In this document: positions 34,966-43,549 of the stretch, in pieces | Position numbering within the stretch: the first letter of the stretch is position 1 | How the letters are laid out: every line of letters begins with the position of its first letter | NCBI GenBank assembly: GCA_017883205.1 | Contig: JADGNZ010000006.1 | Coordinates: 1 to 64,000, forward strand | Direction of reading: 5' to 3' | Length of the DNA: 64,000 bases | DNA from: Thermoanaerobaculia bacterium | Lineage (GTDB): Bacteria; Acidobacteriota; Thermoanaerobaculia; Gp7-AA8 | The notes under the pieces: generated by a model | What the model saw: the letters and a program-made list of their open reading frames with translations, nothing else | Database searches by the model: none | Told to the model about the DNA's origin: nothing | Translations under genes and position numbers: made by a program

Positions 34966-36885
34966 CTAGTGGTCCAACTCTCCGGCGATGATGTTGAGCG
35001 AGCCGAGGGCTGCAATCGCGTCGGGGATCGTCTGTCCCATGATCATCTCGGGAAATGCGGAGTAGATCTGGAAGCAAGGCGGCCGGCAGCGGACGCGATA
35101 GGGATTCTTGGTGCCGTCGGAGACGAGGTAGAAGCCGAGCTCCCCGTTGCCTCCTTCGACCTGGAAGTACGTTTCGCCCACCGGCGGCTGGATGCCATGC
35201 ATGATCAGTTTGAAGTGATAGATGAGCGACTCCATCTCGTTGTAAACCTTCGCCTTCGGCGGCAGCGCAACGTACGGGTTGTCGACGATGACCGGCCCTT
35301 CGGGTAGGCCGCGGTCGATGGCCTGCTGCAGGATCTTCAGCGACTGCCGCATCTCTTCCATCCGCACCAGGAATCGCGCGTACGTATCGCCGCCCTCGGC
35401 GATCGGGACGTCGAAGTCATAAGTCTCGTATCCGAGGTAGGGGCTCGCTTTGCGGACGTCGTACGGGACGCCGCAGGCGCGCAGGCACGGCCCTGTGAAT
35501 CCGAAGTTGATGGCATCCTCGGCGCTGATCGGTGCGACGCCGACGACGCGGTCGAGGAAGATTTTGTTGCGGTCGACGAGCTTCTCCACGTCGTTGATGA
35601 ATTTCGGCATCATGTCGACGAGGCGCTGCGATTTCGCCAGGAAGTCGGGCGGAACATCGACCGCCAGCCCGCCGATGCGCGTGTAGCTCGGCAGCAGCCG
35701 CGCGCCGCAGCACGCTTCGATGAGTCCGTAGATCTCTTCGCGCGGCTGGAAGAGGTACCAGAAGTTCGTCAGCGCGCCCATGTCGACGAGGTTCGTGCCG
35801 ATGCAGACGAGATGATCGGCGATGCGCATGAACTCGCAGAGCATCAGGCGGATGTGCTGCGCGCGTGCCGGTGCCGTGATGCCGAGGAGCTTCTCGACAG
35901 CCATGCAGTAGCCGACGTTGTTGATGATCGCCGAACAGTAGTTGAGCCGGTCGGTGTACGGAATGACCTGCTGGTACGTGTGCGTCTCGGACATCTTCTC
36001 GAAGCAGCGGTGCAGGTAGCCGATCTCCTGATCGGCGCCGATGATCGTCTCGCCGTCCAGCGTCACGACGATGCGGAGCGTGCCGTGCGTGGCGGGATGG
36101 GAGGGCCCGAGGTTGAGCGTGACGCGCTCGTAGTCGGTGTCGACGTTCTCGAAGCGTGGATCGATCTTCGGAATGATGCGCGCGACGTCGTTCTCGGTGA
36201 GGAGCCAGCGTTGCGCCGGATCGTAGTCCTTGCGCAGAGCATGGCCTTGAAACGCCTCGTGCGTGAGGATGCGGCGCAGGTTCGGATGGTCGTCGAAGAT
36301 GACGCCGTACATGTCGAACACTTCGCGCTCGTACCAGTCGAGGCCCTTGAAGACGCCGGTGCCGGTGGGAACAGACTCGCCGTCAGCGACACGAACTTTG
36401 AGCCGGATGCGCTCGTTGTTTTTTAGCGAGTAGAGCTGGTAGATGACGTCGAAGCGTCCCGGGTGTCGGGTGTCGGGGGTCGGAGTTTCAAGATCGGTGG
36501 TTTCGCTCCGACTCCCGACTCTGGCGGGGGGTGGGGTGTCGGGTGTCGGGGTTCGTAGACCGCCTGTTTCACTCCGACTCCCGACCCCCGATTCGCGACT
36601 CTCGCGTTTCGGGTAATCGACACCAAACAAGTCCAGCGGCATGGTGAAGGCAAACTCGCTGCTCTCTTTGAGCGCTCGCAGCACATCGACGATGTGCTCT
36701 TTGCCGACGATGAACGAGGGCATGTCCTGCCCCAGCTCCTGCGACATGCCGGGATGCTGCAGTGCCGCGGCAATGGCCGCGCCGCGCGCGTCGGCAGCCG
36801 GTCCGTCGACGGCGACATATGGCTCGCGGTTCGTCGGTGCCGGGCCGGTGTAGGGGATGGCGCTGAATTTTGTGAGGGTGCTCAT
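34966..36885 (-). CDS. nuoCD: NADH-quinone oxidoreductase, fused subunits C and D, with in-frame insertion
   Basis: A 639-residue fusion of the two peripheral-arm subunits that shape the quinone site. The NuoC part (about 1-225) includes NNERIRLKVRVADGE and LDWYEREVFDMYGV. The NuoD part has NLGPSHPATHGTLRI, ADQEIGYLHRCFEKMSETHT and the C-terminal DPR-type segment. Residues about 94-142 (RESRESGVGSRSETGG onward) have no counterpart in NuoC; they are the translation of a GTCGGG fold-back repeat (36456-36600) kept in frame between VDYPK and RFDVIYQLYSL. The site is probably a surface loop, so the product may still work. Operon order is nuoB, nuoCD, nuoI. Confidence 0.92.
   Translation of the reverse strand: MSTLTKFSAIPYTGPAPTNREPYVAVDGPAADARGAAIAAALQHPGMSQELGQDMPSFIVGKEHIVDVLRALKESSEFAFTMPLDLFGVDYPKRESRESGVGSRSETGGLRTPTPDTPPPARVGSRSETTDLETPTPDTRHPGRFDVIYQLYSLKNNERIRLKVRVADGESVPTGTGVFKGLDWYEREVFDMYGVIFDDHPNLRRILTHEAFQGHALRKDYDPAQRWLLTENDVARIIPKIDPRFENVDTDYERVTLNLGPSHPATHGTLRIVVTLDGETIIGADQEIGYLHRCFEKMSETHTYQQVIPYTDRLNYCSAIINNVGYCMAVEKLLGITAPARAQHIRLMLCEFMRIADHLVCIGTNLVDMGALTNFWYLFQPREEIYGLIEACCGARLLPSYTRIGGLAVDVPPDFLAKSQRLVDMMPKFINDVEKLVDRNKIFLDRVVGVAPISAEDAINFGFTGPCLRACGVPYDVRKASPYLGYETYDFDVPIAEGGDTYARFLVRMEEMRQSLKILQQAIDRGLPEGPVIVDNPYVALPPKAKVYNEMESLIYHFKLIMHGIQPPVGETYFQVEGGNGELGFYLVSDGTKNPYRVRCRPPCFQIYSAFPEMIMGQTIPDAIAALGSLNIIAGELDH
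36456..36600. repeat. GTCGGG fold-back repeat inside nuoCD, copy b
   Basis: Runs of GGGTGTCGGGTGTCGGGGG and of TCCGACTCCCGACCCCCG alternate twice, so the block is a doubled fold-back. Its length keeps the nuoCD frame and it holds no stop in that frame. It is related to 26449-26617 and 61952-62025. Confidence 0.8.
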
Positions 36886-36940
36886 GGGTGTTCGGGGGTC
36901 GCGTTTCGGGAGTCGAGTGTCGGAGAAGACGTGTTCACGT

Positions 36941-37525
36941 TCATCGACGGATTTCCCCGCGCTGAATTTTCTCTTTCAGTTTGAGGATCGAGTACATCAA
37001 CCCGTCGGGCGTCGGCGGGCAGCCCGGAACCCACATGTCGACGGGAATGATTTCGTCGATGCCCTGGACGACGTGATAGGCGCGGTAGAAGCCGCCGGAA
37101 GTTGCGCAAGCGCCCATGGCGATGACGTAGCGGGGCTCGGGCATCTGCTCGTAAATCTTCTTGAGGACGGGCGACATCTTGTCGACGATGGTGCCCGCCA
37201 CGATCATCAAATCCGCCTGCCTCGGCGAGAACCTCACGACCTCGGCACCGAAGCGGGCGATGTCGTAGTGCGACGAGACCATCGACATGAATTCGATGGC
37301 GCAGCACGCGGTGCCGAAGGGAAGCGGCCACAGCGAATTGCCGCGCGCCCAGTTGACCATCGTGTCGACGGTGGTGGTCAGGTAGGTTCCGCCGGCGAGG
37401 TCTTCAATCTCGCGCTCCGACTCGCCGGGAAGAGTGATGAGGCCCTTTTCGGCGCCTTCGCCCGGCGGGCCGCCGCGCTTGCGCTGAATGATGGAGCCGG
37501 AACTGTCGTAGGGTTGATTGGGCAT
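36941..37525 (-). CDS. nuoB: NADH-quinone oxidoreductase subunit B
   Basis: A 194-residue subunit that holds cluster N2, the last iron-sulfur centre before quinone. The tandem Cys is in [11 protein letters not shown], with further ligands in [12 protein letters not shown] and [13 protein letters not shown]. The N-terminal ~55 residues are an extension. It is the first nuo gene in the window: no nuoA lies upstream, and the 210 bp before it hold only a CGCGGAGACGCGGAG repeat. A partial GTCGGG repeat (36893-36932) separates it from nuoCD. Confidence 0.92.
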   Translation of the reverse strand: MPNQPYDSSGSIIQRKRGGPPGEGAEKGLITLPGESEREIEDLAGGTYLTTTVDTMVNWARGNSLWPLPFGTACCAIEFMSMVSSHYDIARFGAEVVRFSPRQADLMIVAGTIVDKMSPVLKKIYEQMPEPRYVIAMGACATSGGFYRAYHVVQGIDEIIPVDMWVPGCPPTPDGLMYSILKLKEKIQRGEIRR

Positions 37526-37734
37526 AGGTTACTCAGGTGCGCAGTCTACTGGTGCCCTGAACGGCAGGGAGCGCGATCTTACGAATTAGAGAAACTTTTC
37601 ACAAGCATAGGTTGTGGCGCGAGGCCGCTGATTGTTGCAAGGAACTGATTTCGCTTCTGAATACGGAGAAAACGGTTTCACGCGGAGACGCGGAGACCGC
37701 GGAGCAACGTTGCAACCTTTGAGCCCCGTGTCCC

Positions 37735-38766
37735 TCAGCCGCGAGACTTCGCGGCCGCGAGGCCGCGCGACCTCAAGAGCGCTTCCTCCATCCTTTCCGC
37801 CACGCGCTCCGCCCGCCACTGCTCGGCGACCTCGCGTCCGCGGATGCGAACGCGATCGCGAAGGGCTGCATTGCTGAGCAACTCGATCAATCGTTCGCCC
37901 AGCTCGACGGCGTTTCCTTCGGGGGCGAAGAGCGCGTAGTCGTGCTTCTCGTCGAATGACTGAAAGGAAGGGATCGCCGTCATCACCACGGGAATGCCGG
38001 ATGCCAGCGCTTCCGCGGCGGGCAATCCAAAACCTTCTTCGCGATGATTCGGCGCGATGAGCACGTCGCACGAATGCACGAGGCGCGTCATCTCCCGCGT
38101 GGTCAGCGCGACGTGAAACTCCTGCACAGTGTCGAGCGGTTCGGCGCGCGACGGTGCCCAGGGCGAGACGCGCACGAGGTCGAAGCGTTGATGAAACCAG
38201 CGTGCATGCGCCGCCGCGCCGTAACCGTCGGCGATCCCTTTGAGATCGACTTGCGATTCGCCGCACAGCAGCACACGCAGCGGCTCGTTCTCGAGTGGCG
38301 TGCGTGCGCGAAAGAACTCGTCATCGACGATCTGGCCGATGTAGGTGACGTCGTCCGTGAACTGCTTGCAGATCGGAACCAGCGACCGCGTCACGACGAG
38401 CTTCGGAATCGGCAGCCGGTACGCCGCGTCGATCTCGGGGCGAATCGACTGATACGCGCTGAACGCTCCTTCGTAACCCTGGCAGAGGTGAAGAGCCTTC
38501 GCCGGCGCGATCGCCCAGGCGGCGGAAAGCGTCGTCCAGAAGGTGGCGATGACGAAATCGTCGTCGCGGGCGTCGTAGGTGTTGAAATCGTCGAGGTAGA
38601 TCCACTCAGCGCGCGATGATCGCCACGTCAGCGGCAGCCCCTTCGTCACGATGCGGACGCGGTGGCCGCGCTCGATCAGCGCGTCGGCCTGCGCGAGCTG
38701 CACGCGCGTGCCGCCCGAGAGCGCGGTGTCTTCCATCAGGTAGGCGATCCGGAGAGGTTCGTTCAT
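37735..38766 (-). CDS. Glycosyltransferase (GT-B, family 4-like)
   Basis: A 343-residue cytosolic glycosyltransferase. The N-terminal Rossmann half opens EPLRIAYLMEDTALSGGTRV, and the C-terminal nucleotide-sugar half has NHREEGFGLPAAEALASGIP, the E-x7-E motif of family 4. The donor and acceptor are unknown. ATG 38766 overlaps the upstream methyltransferase stop by 4 bp (ATGA), so the two are coupled; the frame extending to 38976 is antisense-like. Together they suggest synthesis of a methylated glycan or glycolipid. Confidence 0.85.
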   Translation of the reverse strand: MNEPLRIAYLMEDTALSGGTRVQLAQADALIERGHRVRIVTKGLPLTWRSSRAEWIYLDDFNTYDARDDDFVIATFWTTLSAAWAIAPAKALHLCQGYEGAFSAYQSIRPEIDAAYRLPIPKLVVTRSLVPICKQFTDDVTYIGQIVDDEFFRARTPLENEPLRVLLCGESQVDLKGIADGYGAAAHARWFHQRFDLVRVSPWAPSRAEPLDTVQEFHVALTTREMTRLVHSCDVLIAPNHREEGFGLPAAEALASGIPVVMTAIPSFQSFDEKHDYALFAPEGNAVELGERLIELLSNAALRDRVRIRGREVAEQWRAERVAERMEEALLRSRGLAAAKSRG

Positions 38767-39920
38767 GAATCGTTGCGGGCCACGACGTAATAGCCGGCCG
38801 GAATCAAATCTTCCTTCGAATGCGGAATTCGTGCGGAGGCGAGAGCAGCCATGAGCTCTTCGCGTCCGCGCGTGACGGCAGTTTCCTGCGGCGTGATCTC
38901 CACGACCGTCCATCCCGCAATCGACAGCATCTCCTCGATCGTCCGCTTCGTGAAAAAGCGCAGATGGCCGACGCACGTCAGACCCATGTAGACGTAGTCG
39001 AAGCGGCCGCGAATGAGATCGCTGACGACCGCTGCGTTGGCGATGTTGGGGATGCTGAGCAGCAGGTGACCCCCGGGAGCGCAGACTTTGCGCAGGTCAG
39101 CCAGAAACGACCACGGCTCGTCGAGATGCTCGACGATGTCGCCGCCGATGATCCAGTCGAATTTCTCGTGGATGATCGAGACGATCTCACGCGCATCGCC
39201 GCAGTAAACGTCGTCGATGCGTTTCTTGGCCACGGCCGCGGCGCGCGGATCGATCTCGATGCCGACGACGCGGCATTTCTGGCGCGCCTTGAGCGCTGCG
39301 CCGAGGGGTGCTTCGCCGCATCCGAATTCGAGAATGGATTTGGCGTCGGGACTGATGCGGTCGAGAAGGTCGGTACGCGTCTGGCCGCGCAGCGAGCTCC
39401 AGCGGTGAACGTAGTCGGCAGGGGAGATGACGACTTCGCGGCCCGCCAGCGCGCGGCTGGGCGGATCATCGATCGACTCCAGGAACGACGTGCGGCAAAG
39501 ATAAACGGCCGGATCGGACTCGTCCCACTTCACGACTTCCGGCTCGTCGCCGCCCGCCTGCATCTCCGCGGTCATCTGCTGCAGCTCGCGCAGCGTGAGA
39601 TACGGCGTTCGAGGTGCGCGCCGTTGCGCGACGTTCGCCGCTTCGTTGCTGACCGGAAGCGCAGCGACGACGATGCTGGTATGAACGAGCAGCTCACGCA
39701 AACGCGTGATCAGCTTCGCCGGCGGAAGGACGAGAGGGTCGGTGACGACGAGAACGTGATCGCTCTCCAAGCCGGCTACCGCCAATGACGCGGGCTCTTC
39801 CGCGTCGTAGGTAACGAACTCGGTCGATCCTCCGCCTCGCAGCAGCGTCTGGCTCTGCCAGCTCGCGTAGCGCTCCTCGATTGCAGGATGATCGAAACGT
39901 GGGAAGAGGACGGCGGGCAT
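38763..39920 (-). CDS. SAM-dependent methyltransferase with an extra N-terminal domain
   Basis: A 385-residue protein. The C-terminal half (about 180-385) is a class I methyltransferase: motif I is SILEFGCGEAPLG, the acidic loop VVGIEIDPRAAA, then FDWIIGGDIVEHLDEPW and LLLSIPNIAN. The first ~175 residues (opening MPAVLFPRFDHPAIEERY) form a second domain with a Rossmann-like or glycosyltransferase-A-like strand pattern (HVLVVTDPLVLP) that I cannot place. ATG 39920 has TAAGAT 9 nt upstream. Coupled to the glycosyltransferase gene. Confidence 0.82.
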   Translation of the reverse strand: MPAVLFPRFDHPAIEERYASWQSQTLLRGGGSTEFVTYDAEEPASLAVAGLESDHVLVVTDPLVLPPAKLITRLRELLVHTSIVVAALPVSNEAANVAQRRAPRTPYLTLRELQQMTAEMQAGGDEPEVVKWDESDPAVYLCRTSFLESIDDPPSRALAGREVVISPADYVHRWSSLRGQTRTDLLDRISPDAKSILEFGCGEAPLGAALKARQKCRVVGIEIDPRAAAVAKKRIDDVYCGDAREIVSIIHEKFDWIIGGDIVEHLDEPWSFLADLRKVCAPGGHLLLSIPNIANAAVVSDLIRGRFDYVYMGLTCVGHLRFFTKRTIEEMLSIAGWTVVEITPQETAVTRGREELMAALASARIPHSKEDLIPAGYYVVARNDS

Positions 39921-39929
39921 GCGGGCGAC

Positions 39930-39935
39930 ATCTTA
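39930..39935 (-). promoter_or_regulatory. Leaderless-type -10 box TAAGAT
   Basis: TAAGAT on the minus strand ends 9 nt before ATG 39920, without a ribosome site. Confidence 0.4.
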
Positions 39936-39975
39936 ACCGGTGCGAGTTGGAGCCTCGGGAGCGGGGCAAACTCAC

Positions 39976-40701
39976 TCATCGCCGCGGCCGCCCCATCAAC
40001 TCGATCATCTCCCGGACAGCTTTGTCCAAACCGACGAGCGCCGCGCGCGCGACGATCGAGTGCCCGATGTTCAGCTCTTCGATGTCGGTGAGCGCGGCGA
40101 CGCCATCGATATTGCGGTAGTCGAGACCGTGGCCGGCCAGGACAGCCAACCCCATTTTTCGCGATGCCTTCGCTGCCGTGGCCACTTTCTCAAGTTCGCC
40201 CGCCCAGTTGCCGCCCCGCTTCCACGCCTCGGCATACTTGCCGGTGTTGATCTCGACCTTCGGTGCGCGCAGCTTCTGGCATTGACGCAACTGCTCCAGG
40301 TCGGGATCGACGAAGATCGAGACATCCATTCCCGCGTCGACGAGTTGCCGGATTGTCTTATCGATGTTGCTCGAGTGCAGCACGACATCCAACCCCCCCT
40401 CGGTCGTCAACTCATCGCGGCGCTCCGGAACCAGCGTGACCTGATGCGGCTTCACCGTCTGCGCGATGCGAACCATCTCCGGCGACGCCGCCATCTCGAT
40501 GTTGAGATGCGTCGAGACGGTGCGCTTCAGCACCTCGACGTCGCGGTCCTGCATGTGGCGCCGGTCGCCGCGCAGATGAACCGTGATGCCCTGCGCGCCG
40601 GCAAGCTCGCAGATGACGGCGGCTGCGATCGGATCCGGCTCATCCGACTTGCGCGCTTCACGGATGGTGGCGATGTGATCGATGTTGACGGCTAAACGCA
40701 T
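39976..40701 (-). CDS. pdxJ: Pyridoxine 5'-phosphate synthase
   Basis: A 241-residue TIM-barrel enzyme that condenses 1-deoxyxylulose 5-phosphate with 3-amino-2-oxopropyl phosphate to form pyridoxine phosphate. Diagnostic segments are RLAVNIDHIATIREARK, TVHLRGDRRHMQDRDV, VTLVPERRDELTTEGG, AGHGLDYRNI and EELNIGHSIVARAALVGL. ATG 40701 is fixed by the conserved N-terminus, with TACCCT 6 nt upstream; the longer frame reads the fold-back repeat. Its substrate comes from the pathway that also feeds dxr at 52939. Confidence 0.95.
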   Translation of the reverse strand: MRLAVNIDHIATIREARKSDEPDPIAAAVICELAGAQGITVHLRGDRRHMQDRDVEVLKRTVSTHLNIEMAASPEMVRIAQTVKPHQVTLVPERRDELTTEGGLDVVLHSSNIDKTIRQLVDAGMDVSIFVDPDLEQLRQCQKLRAPKVEINTGKYAEAWKRGGNWAGELEKVATAAKASRKMGLAVLAGHGLDYRNIDGVAALTDIEELNIGHSIVARAALVGLDKAVREMIELMGRPRR

Positions 40702-40707
40702 GCGCGA

Positions 40708-40713
40708 AGGGTA
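40708..40713 (-). promoter_or_regulatory. Leaderless-type -10 box TACCCT
   Basis: TACCCT on the minus strand ends 6 nt before the pdxJ ATG. Confidence 0.4.
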
Positions 40714-40726
40714 GCAGAGGCGTTTT

Positions 40727-40793
40727 TCACCACAAAGACACAAAGGACACAAAGGCACACTCTCTTCGTGTCCTTTGTGTCTTTGTGGTGAAA
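40727..40793. repeat. CACCACAAAGACACAAAGG fold-back repeat
   Basis: TTCACCACAAAGACACAAAG faces CTTTGTGTCTTTGTGGTGAA, a nearly perfect hairpin between pdxJ and the GxxExxY gene. It is related in pattern to the repeats at 12460 and 19236. Confidence 0.75.
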
Positions 40794-40798
40794 ATGCT

Positions 40799-41173
40799 TT
40801 ACAAGATCATCCGCCGAATCCCTGCTCGAAGCACCGGAACATTGAAGTTGATCAGGAGGCCGAGACGCCACGGACCCAGCTTCATGTAAGTCAGCAATTG
40901 TGCCGAATGAATCGGATCGAGCGCGGGAACTGCTTTGATCTCTACGACGATTGAGGACGCGACTAGAAGGTCGAGCCGATAGGAACAATTCACTTTCACC
41001 CCTTTGTATTCAACCGGAAGAGGAACTTGTCTCGCGAACGGCATCTGCCGCAAGGTCAACTCGCGGCAGAGACACTCCTCATATGCCGACTCCAGCAGTC
41101 CGGGGCCGAGCGCTCGATGTACTTCGATCGCTGCACCGATCACATCGCCCGTCCTGTCTTCGCTTCTGTTCAT
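40799..41173 (-). CDS. GxxExxY-family protein
   Basis: A 124-residue protein of the GxxExxY family, which has a PD-(D/E)XK nuclease-like core and no settled role. The name motif is [13 protein letters not shown]; the core continues [16 protein letters not shown] and [13 protein letters not shown], where Asp and Glu-x-Lys look like a nuclease active site. The end GIRRMIL is typical. ATG 41173 is chosen by family length. It stands alone. Confidence 0.83.
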   Translation of the reverse strand: MNRSEDRTGDVIGAAIEVHRALGPGLLESAYEECLCRELTLRQMPFARQVPLPVEYKGVKVNCSYRLDLLVASSIVVEIKAVPALDPIHSAQLLTYMKLGPWRLGLLINFNVPVLRAGIRRMIL

Positions 41174-41311
41174 CGTTACCCGAGGATCCCTCGGTGCATG
41201 CAAAACACCGAGGAAATCCTTTGGCTGCGGAGAGATACGAATCAAGAACTCCACGTCTCGTAGAACGCAACGCGCTTCATCGCCAGACCAGGCCGATGCC
41301 GAACGTCACGT

Positions 41312-41350
41312 TCTGCGCGGTCTCTGTTCGTAGTGGACGGCGCGCGATAA
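41312..41350 (+). pseudogene. Relic 1 of a kinase/propeller-tail gene end
   Basis: The frame reads SARSLFVVDGAR and a stop, matching the last residues of relics 2 and 3 (YVVEGAR, FVVDGAR). It lies antisense and convergent to the secreted-protein gene at 41442. A GC-rich palindrome (41357-41411) separates the two, as after relic 3. Confidence 0.5.
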
Positions 41351-41356
41351 ACCCAG

Positions 41357-41411
41357 CGGAACGCCGCCGTCCCGGCGGCTGGCCCGGCGGCGTCCTCGCC
41401 GCCGAACGTGC
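41357..41411. repeat. GC-rich palindrome, copy 1
   Basis: A nearly self-complementary block (AACGCCGCCGTCCCGGCGG and CCCGGCGGCGTCCTCGCCG) also found at 44992-45042 in the same position relative to a relic and a gene stop. Confidence 0.7.
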
Positions 41412-41441
41412 ACGGGCGTCGAGGACTGAGTGACGGTGAGA

Positions 41442-43127
41442 TCAATGCGGCGCAACTGCCCGATGCCTTGGGCCCGGCGAGATCGTGGTGATTGTTGATG
41501 TGGAGATGTTGTTCCCTGGATTCGGATCCGGTTCTGCTGCTGTGACCATCGCTGTATTCGGTACCACGCCCGGCGTTTGCCCGGTGGTCAGGGTGAGGCT
41601 GATCGTAGCACTGGCGCCGTTCGCCAAGGAACCAAGTGCGCATGACACAATCGTGGTTCCAAAGGGAGATGGGGGGACGGGAGGGCATGTTCCCTGCGAA
41701 GGTGTCGCGGAAACGAGGGTTGTTCCTACGGGAAGCTCATCCGTCACGACTACGCCGTTTGCCGCGCCGGGACCAACATTGAGGACACTAATGATGTAGT
41801 TGCAGTTCGTACCGGCGAGGAACGGTGGCCCTCCAACGACGGAATTCGTAATGCTCAGGTCGGGTGTGCCCGCGGGCGAGGCCGTCCCTTTGGTGAAGAC
41901 CCACGCGGCCCCGGCTCCACCGTTGTCCGAGGGCCCGCCGACGATGGCCGTGTTGCCGTCGGCGGAAAGGGACACGGACCAGCCTTGGTTAGCGTTTCCC
42001 ACGGCGTCCGATCCGACCAGCTTGGTGAACTGCTGCAACCAGACTCCTCCGCTTCTCGTCCAGATCCACGCGGCACCAACGACGCTGTTGTCGAAGGGCC
42101 CTCCGACGATAGCCGTATTGCCGTCGGCGGAGATGGACACCGAAGTTCCTTGTTCACCCTGCCCCACGCCGTCCGAGCCGATCAGCTTGGTTCCCTGCTG
42201 GGTCCAGGCCCCTCCGTTCCTGGCCCAGACCCACGCGGCTCCATTGCCGCCGAAGGGGTGGAAGTTGTCGTCGTACCCGCCGACGATGGCCGTGCTGCCG
42301 TCGGCAGAGATGGACACGGAACGGCCTTGGGCCGCAGGCCCCGCCGCGCCAGAGCCGGCGAGTTTTTTCCCCTGCTGTGTCCAGACTCCCTCGCTCCTGG
42401 TAAAGACCCACGCGGCCCCTACGAGACTGTTGTCCTGGAACCCTCCGACGACGGCTGTGTTACCGTCGCCTGACAGGGCCACGGACCAGCCTTGAGCAGC
42501 GCCTAGTTGGCCGTTCACGGCGCCCGAGCCGACAAGTTTTTCCCCCTGCTGTGTCCAGACTCCTTCGCTCCTCGTCCAGACCCACGAGGCCCCGGCGCCC
42601 CTGTTGTCCCCAGGGCCTCCGACGATGGCCGTGTTGCCGTCGGCGGAGATGGAGACGGAAAGGCCTTGATTTGCGCCTCCTACGGCGCCCGATCCGACCA
42701 GCTTGGTGAACTGCTGTGTCCAGACTCCCCCGCTTCTCGTCCAGACCCACGCGGCACCGACGCCATTGTCGTCGAAGGGCCCTCCGATGATGGCCGTGTT
42801 GCCGTCAGCGGAGACGGAGACGGAACGGCCTTGACTTGCGCCCGGCACGGCGCCCGATCCGACCAGTTCGGACTGCTGCGTCCAGACTCCTCCGCTCTTC
42901 GTCCAGACCCACGCGGCACCAACGCTACTGTTGTCGGGGAACCCTCCGACGATGGCCGTGTTGCCGTCAGCGGAGATCGACACCGAAGTTCCTTGTTCAC
43001 GACCCCCCACGGCTCCCGTCCCCACTAACCTCGGCCCCTGCTGCGAGAACTGCGCGATCGCTGGATGGGAAGAAAGCAGCGTGGCCGAGACGAGGACGAT
43101 CCGGGCGACGAGATGGCGCGTTTTCAT
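41442..43127 (-). CDS. Secreted seven-repeat propeller protein with DUF11 domain (paralogue 1)
   Basis: A 561-residue exported protein. Signal peptide MKTRHLVARIVLVSATLLSS is followed by seven ~57-residue repeats built on KLVGSGAVG, QGxSVSISADGNTAIVGG and GAAWVWTRSGGVWTQQ, probably one seven-bladed beta-propeller (about 25-430). A DUF11-type beta-sandwich (about 435-550, with PDLSITNSVVGGPP and VVTDELPVGTTLVSATPSQG) follows. Unlike the protein at 45096 it stops at GPRHRAVAPH without a membrane anchor. ATG 43127 is fixed by the signal peptide. Confidence 0.8.
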   Translation of the reverse strand: MKTRHLVARIVLVSATLLSSHPAIAQFSQQGPRLVGTGAVGGREQGTSVSISADGNTAIVGGFPDNSSVGAAWVWTKSGGVWTQQSELVGSGAVPGASQGRSVSVSADGNTAIIGGPFDDNGVGAAWVWTRSGGVWTQQFTKLVGSGAVGGANQGLSVSISADGNTAIVGGPGDNRGAGASWVWTRSEGVWTQQGEKLVGSGAVNGQLGAAQGWSVALSGDGNTAVVGGFQDNSLVGAAWVFTRSEGVWTQQGKKLAGSGAAGPAAQGRSVSISADGSTAIVGGYDDNFHPFGGNGAAWVWARNGGAWTQQGTKLIGSDGVGQGEQGTSVSISADGNTAIVGGPFDNSVVGAAWIWTRSGGVWLQQFTKLVGSDAVGNANQGWSVSLSADGNTAIVGGPSDNGGAGAAWVFTKGTASPAGTPDLSITNSVVGGPPFLAGTNCNYIISVLNVGPGAANGVVVTDELPVGTTLVSATPSQGTCPPVPPSPFGTTIVSCALGSLANGASATISLTLTTGQTPGVVPNTAMVTAAEPDPNPGNNISTSTITTISPGPRHRAVAPH

Positions 43128-43299
43128 CGGAAACTCTCGCGAAGACATGGCACCGTACGCGACAGCGAGTTGGCTATGTCCGGTGTCACTACGATCAGTG
43201 ATGATTGTGGCGACCGCCATGTCAGGCTAGCGGCCCATCGGACCCGGCAGAGGAGGGTCCTGCGTTTCTGTCAGTCGGTGCCCTCGAATGCGATTCCTG

Positions 43300-43542
43300 G
43301 GTTGGTGCCGACCGAGAGGATCGCTCGCTTCGATGGGAGAGCGTCTGGACGAGGGATGAGCAGAGATCGTCCGAATCGACTTGGCCACTGGCGAGCGCGA
43401 GACGATCTCCGACTACGGCTCCGGCCGTCCGCAGCAGTGCACCTTCAGCGGACCACCGATTCTCTCCTCGGATGGCCGCGCCTACGCGTACACGTACGCG
43501 ACGTTGACCTCGGATTTATACGTGGTCGAGGGAGCGCGGTAG
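43300..43542 (+). pseudogene. Relic 2: C-terminus of a serine/threonine kinase with propeller tail
   Basis: From 43363 the frame reads EIVRIDLATGERETISDYGS then GPPILSSDGRAYAYTYATL and TSDLYVVEGAR before a TAG at 43540. This is the usual end of acidobacterial kinases or TolB-like proteins carrying a WD40-type tail. The preceding piece (RIARFDGRASGRG, about 43318) is in another frame, so at least one frameshift exists, and nothing of the kinase domain remains. Gene-free interval 43128-43549. Confidence 0.6.
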
Positions 43543-43549
43543 TTCGGAG

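Noticed and set aside
40799-41173. GxxExxY gene as a restriction endonuclease
   Set aside because: The nuclease-like core is visible, but no methylase or specificity subunit is adjacent, so a restriction role is not supported.
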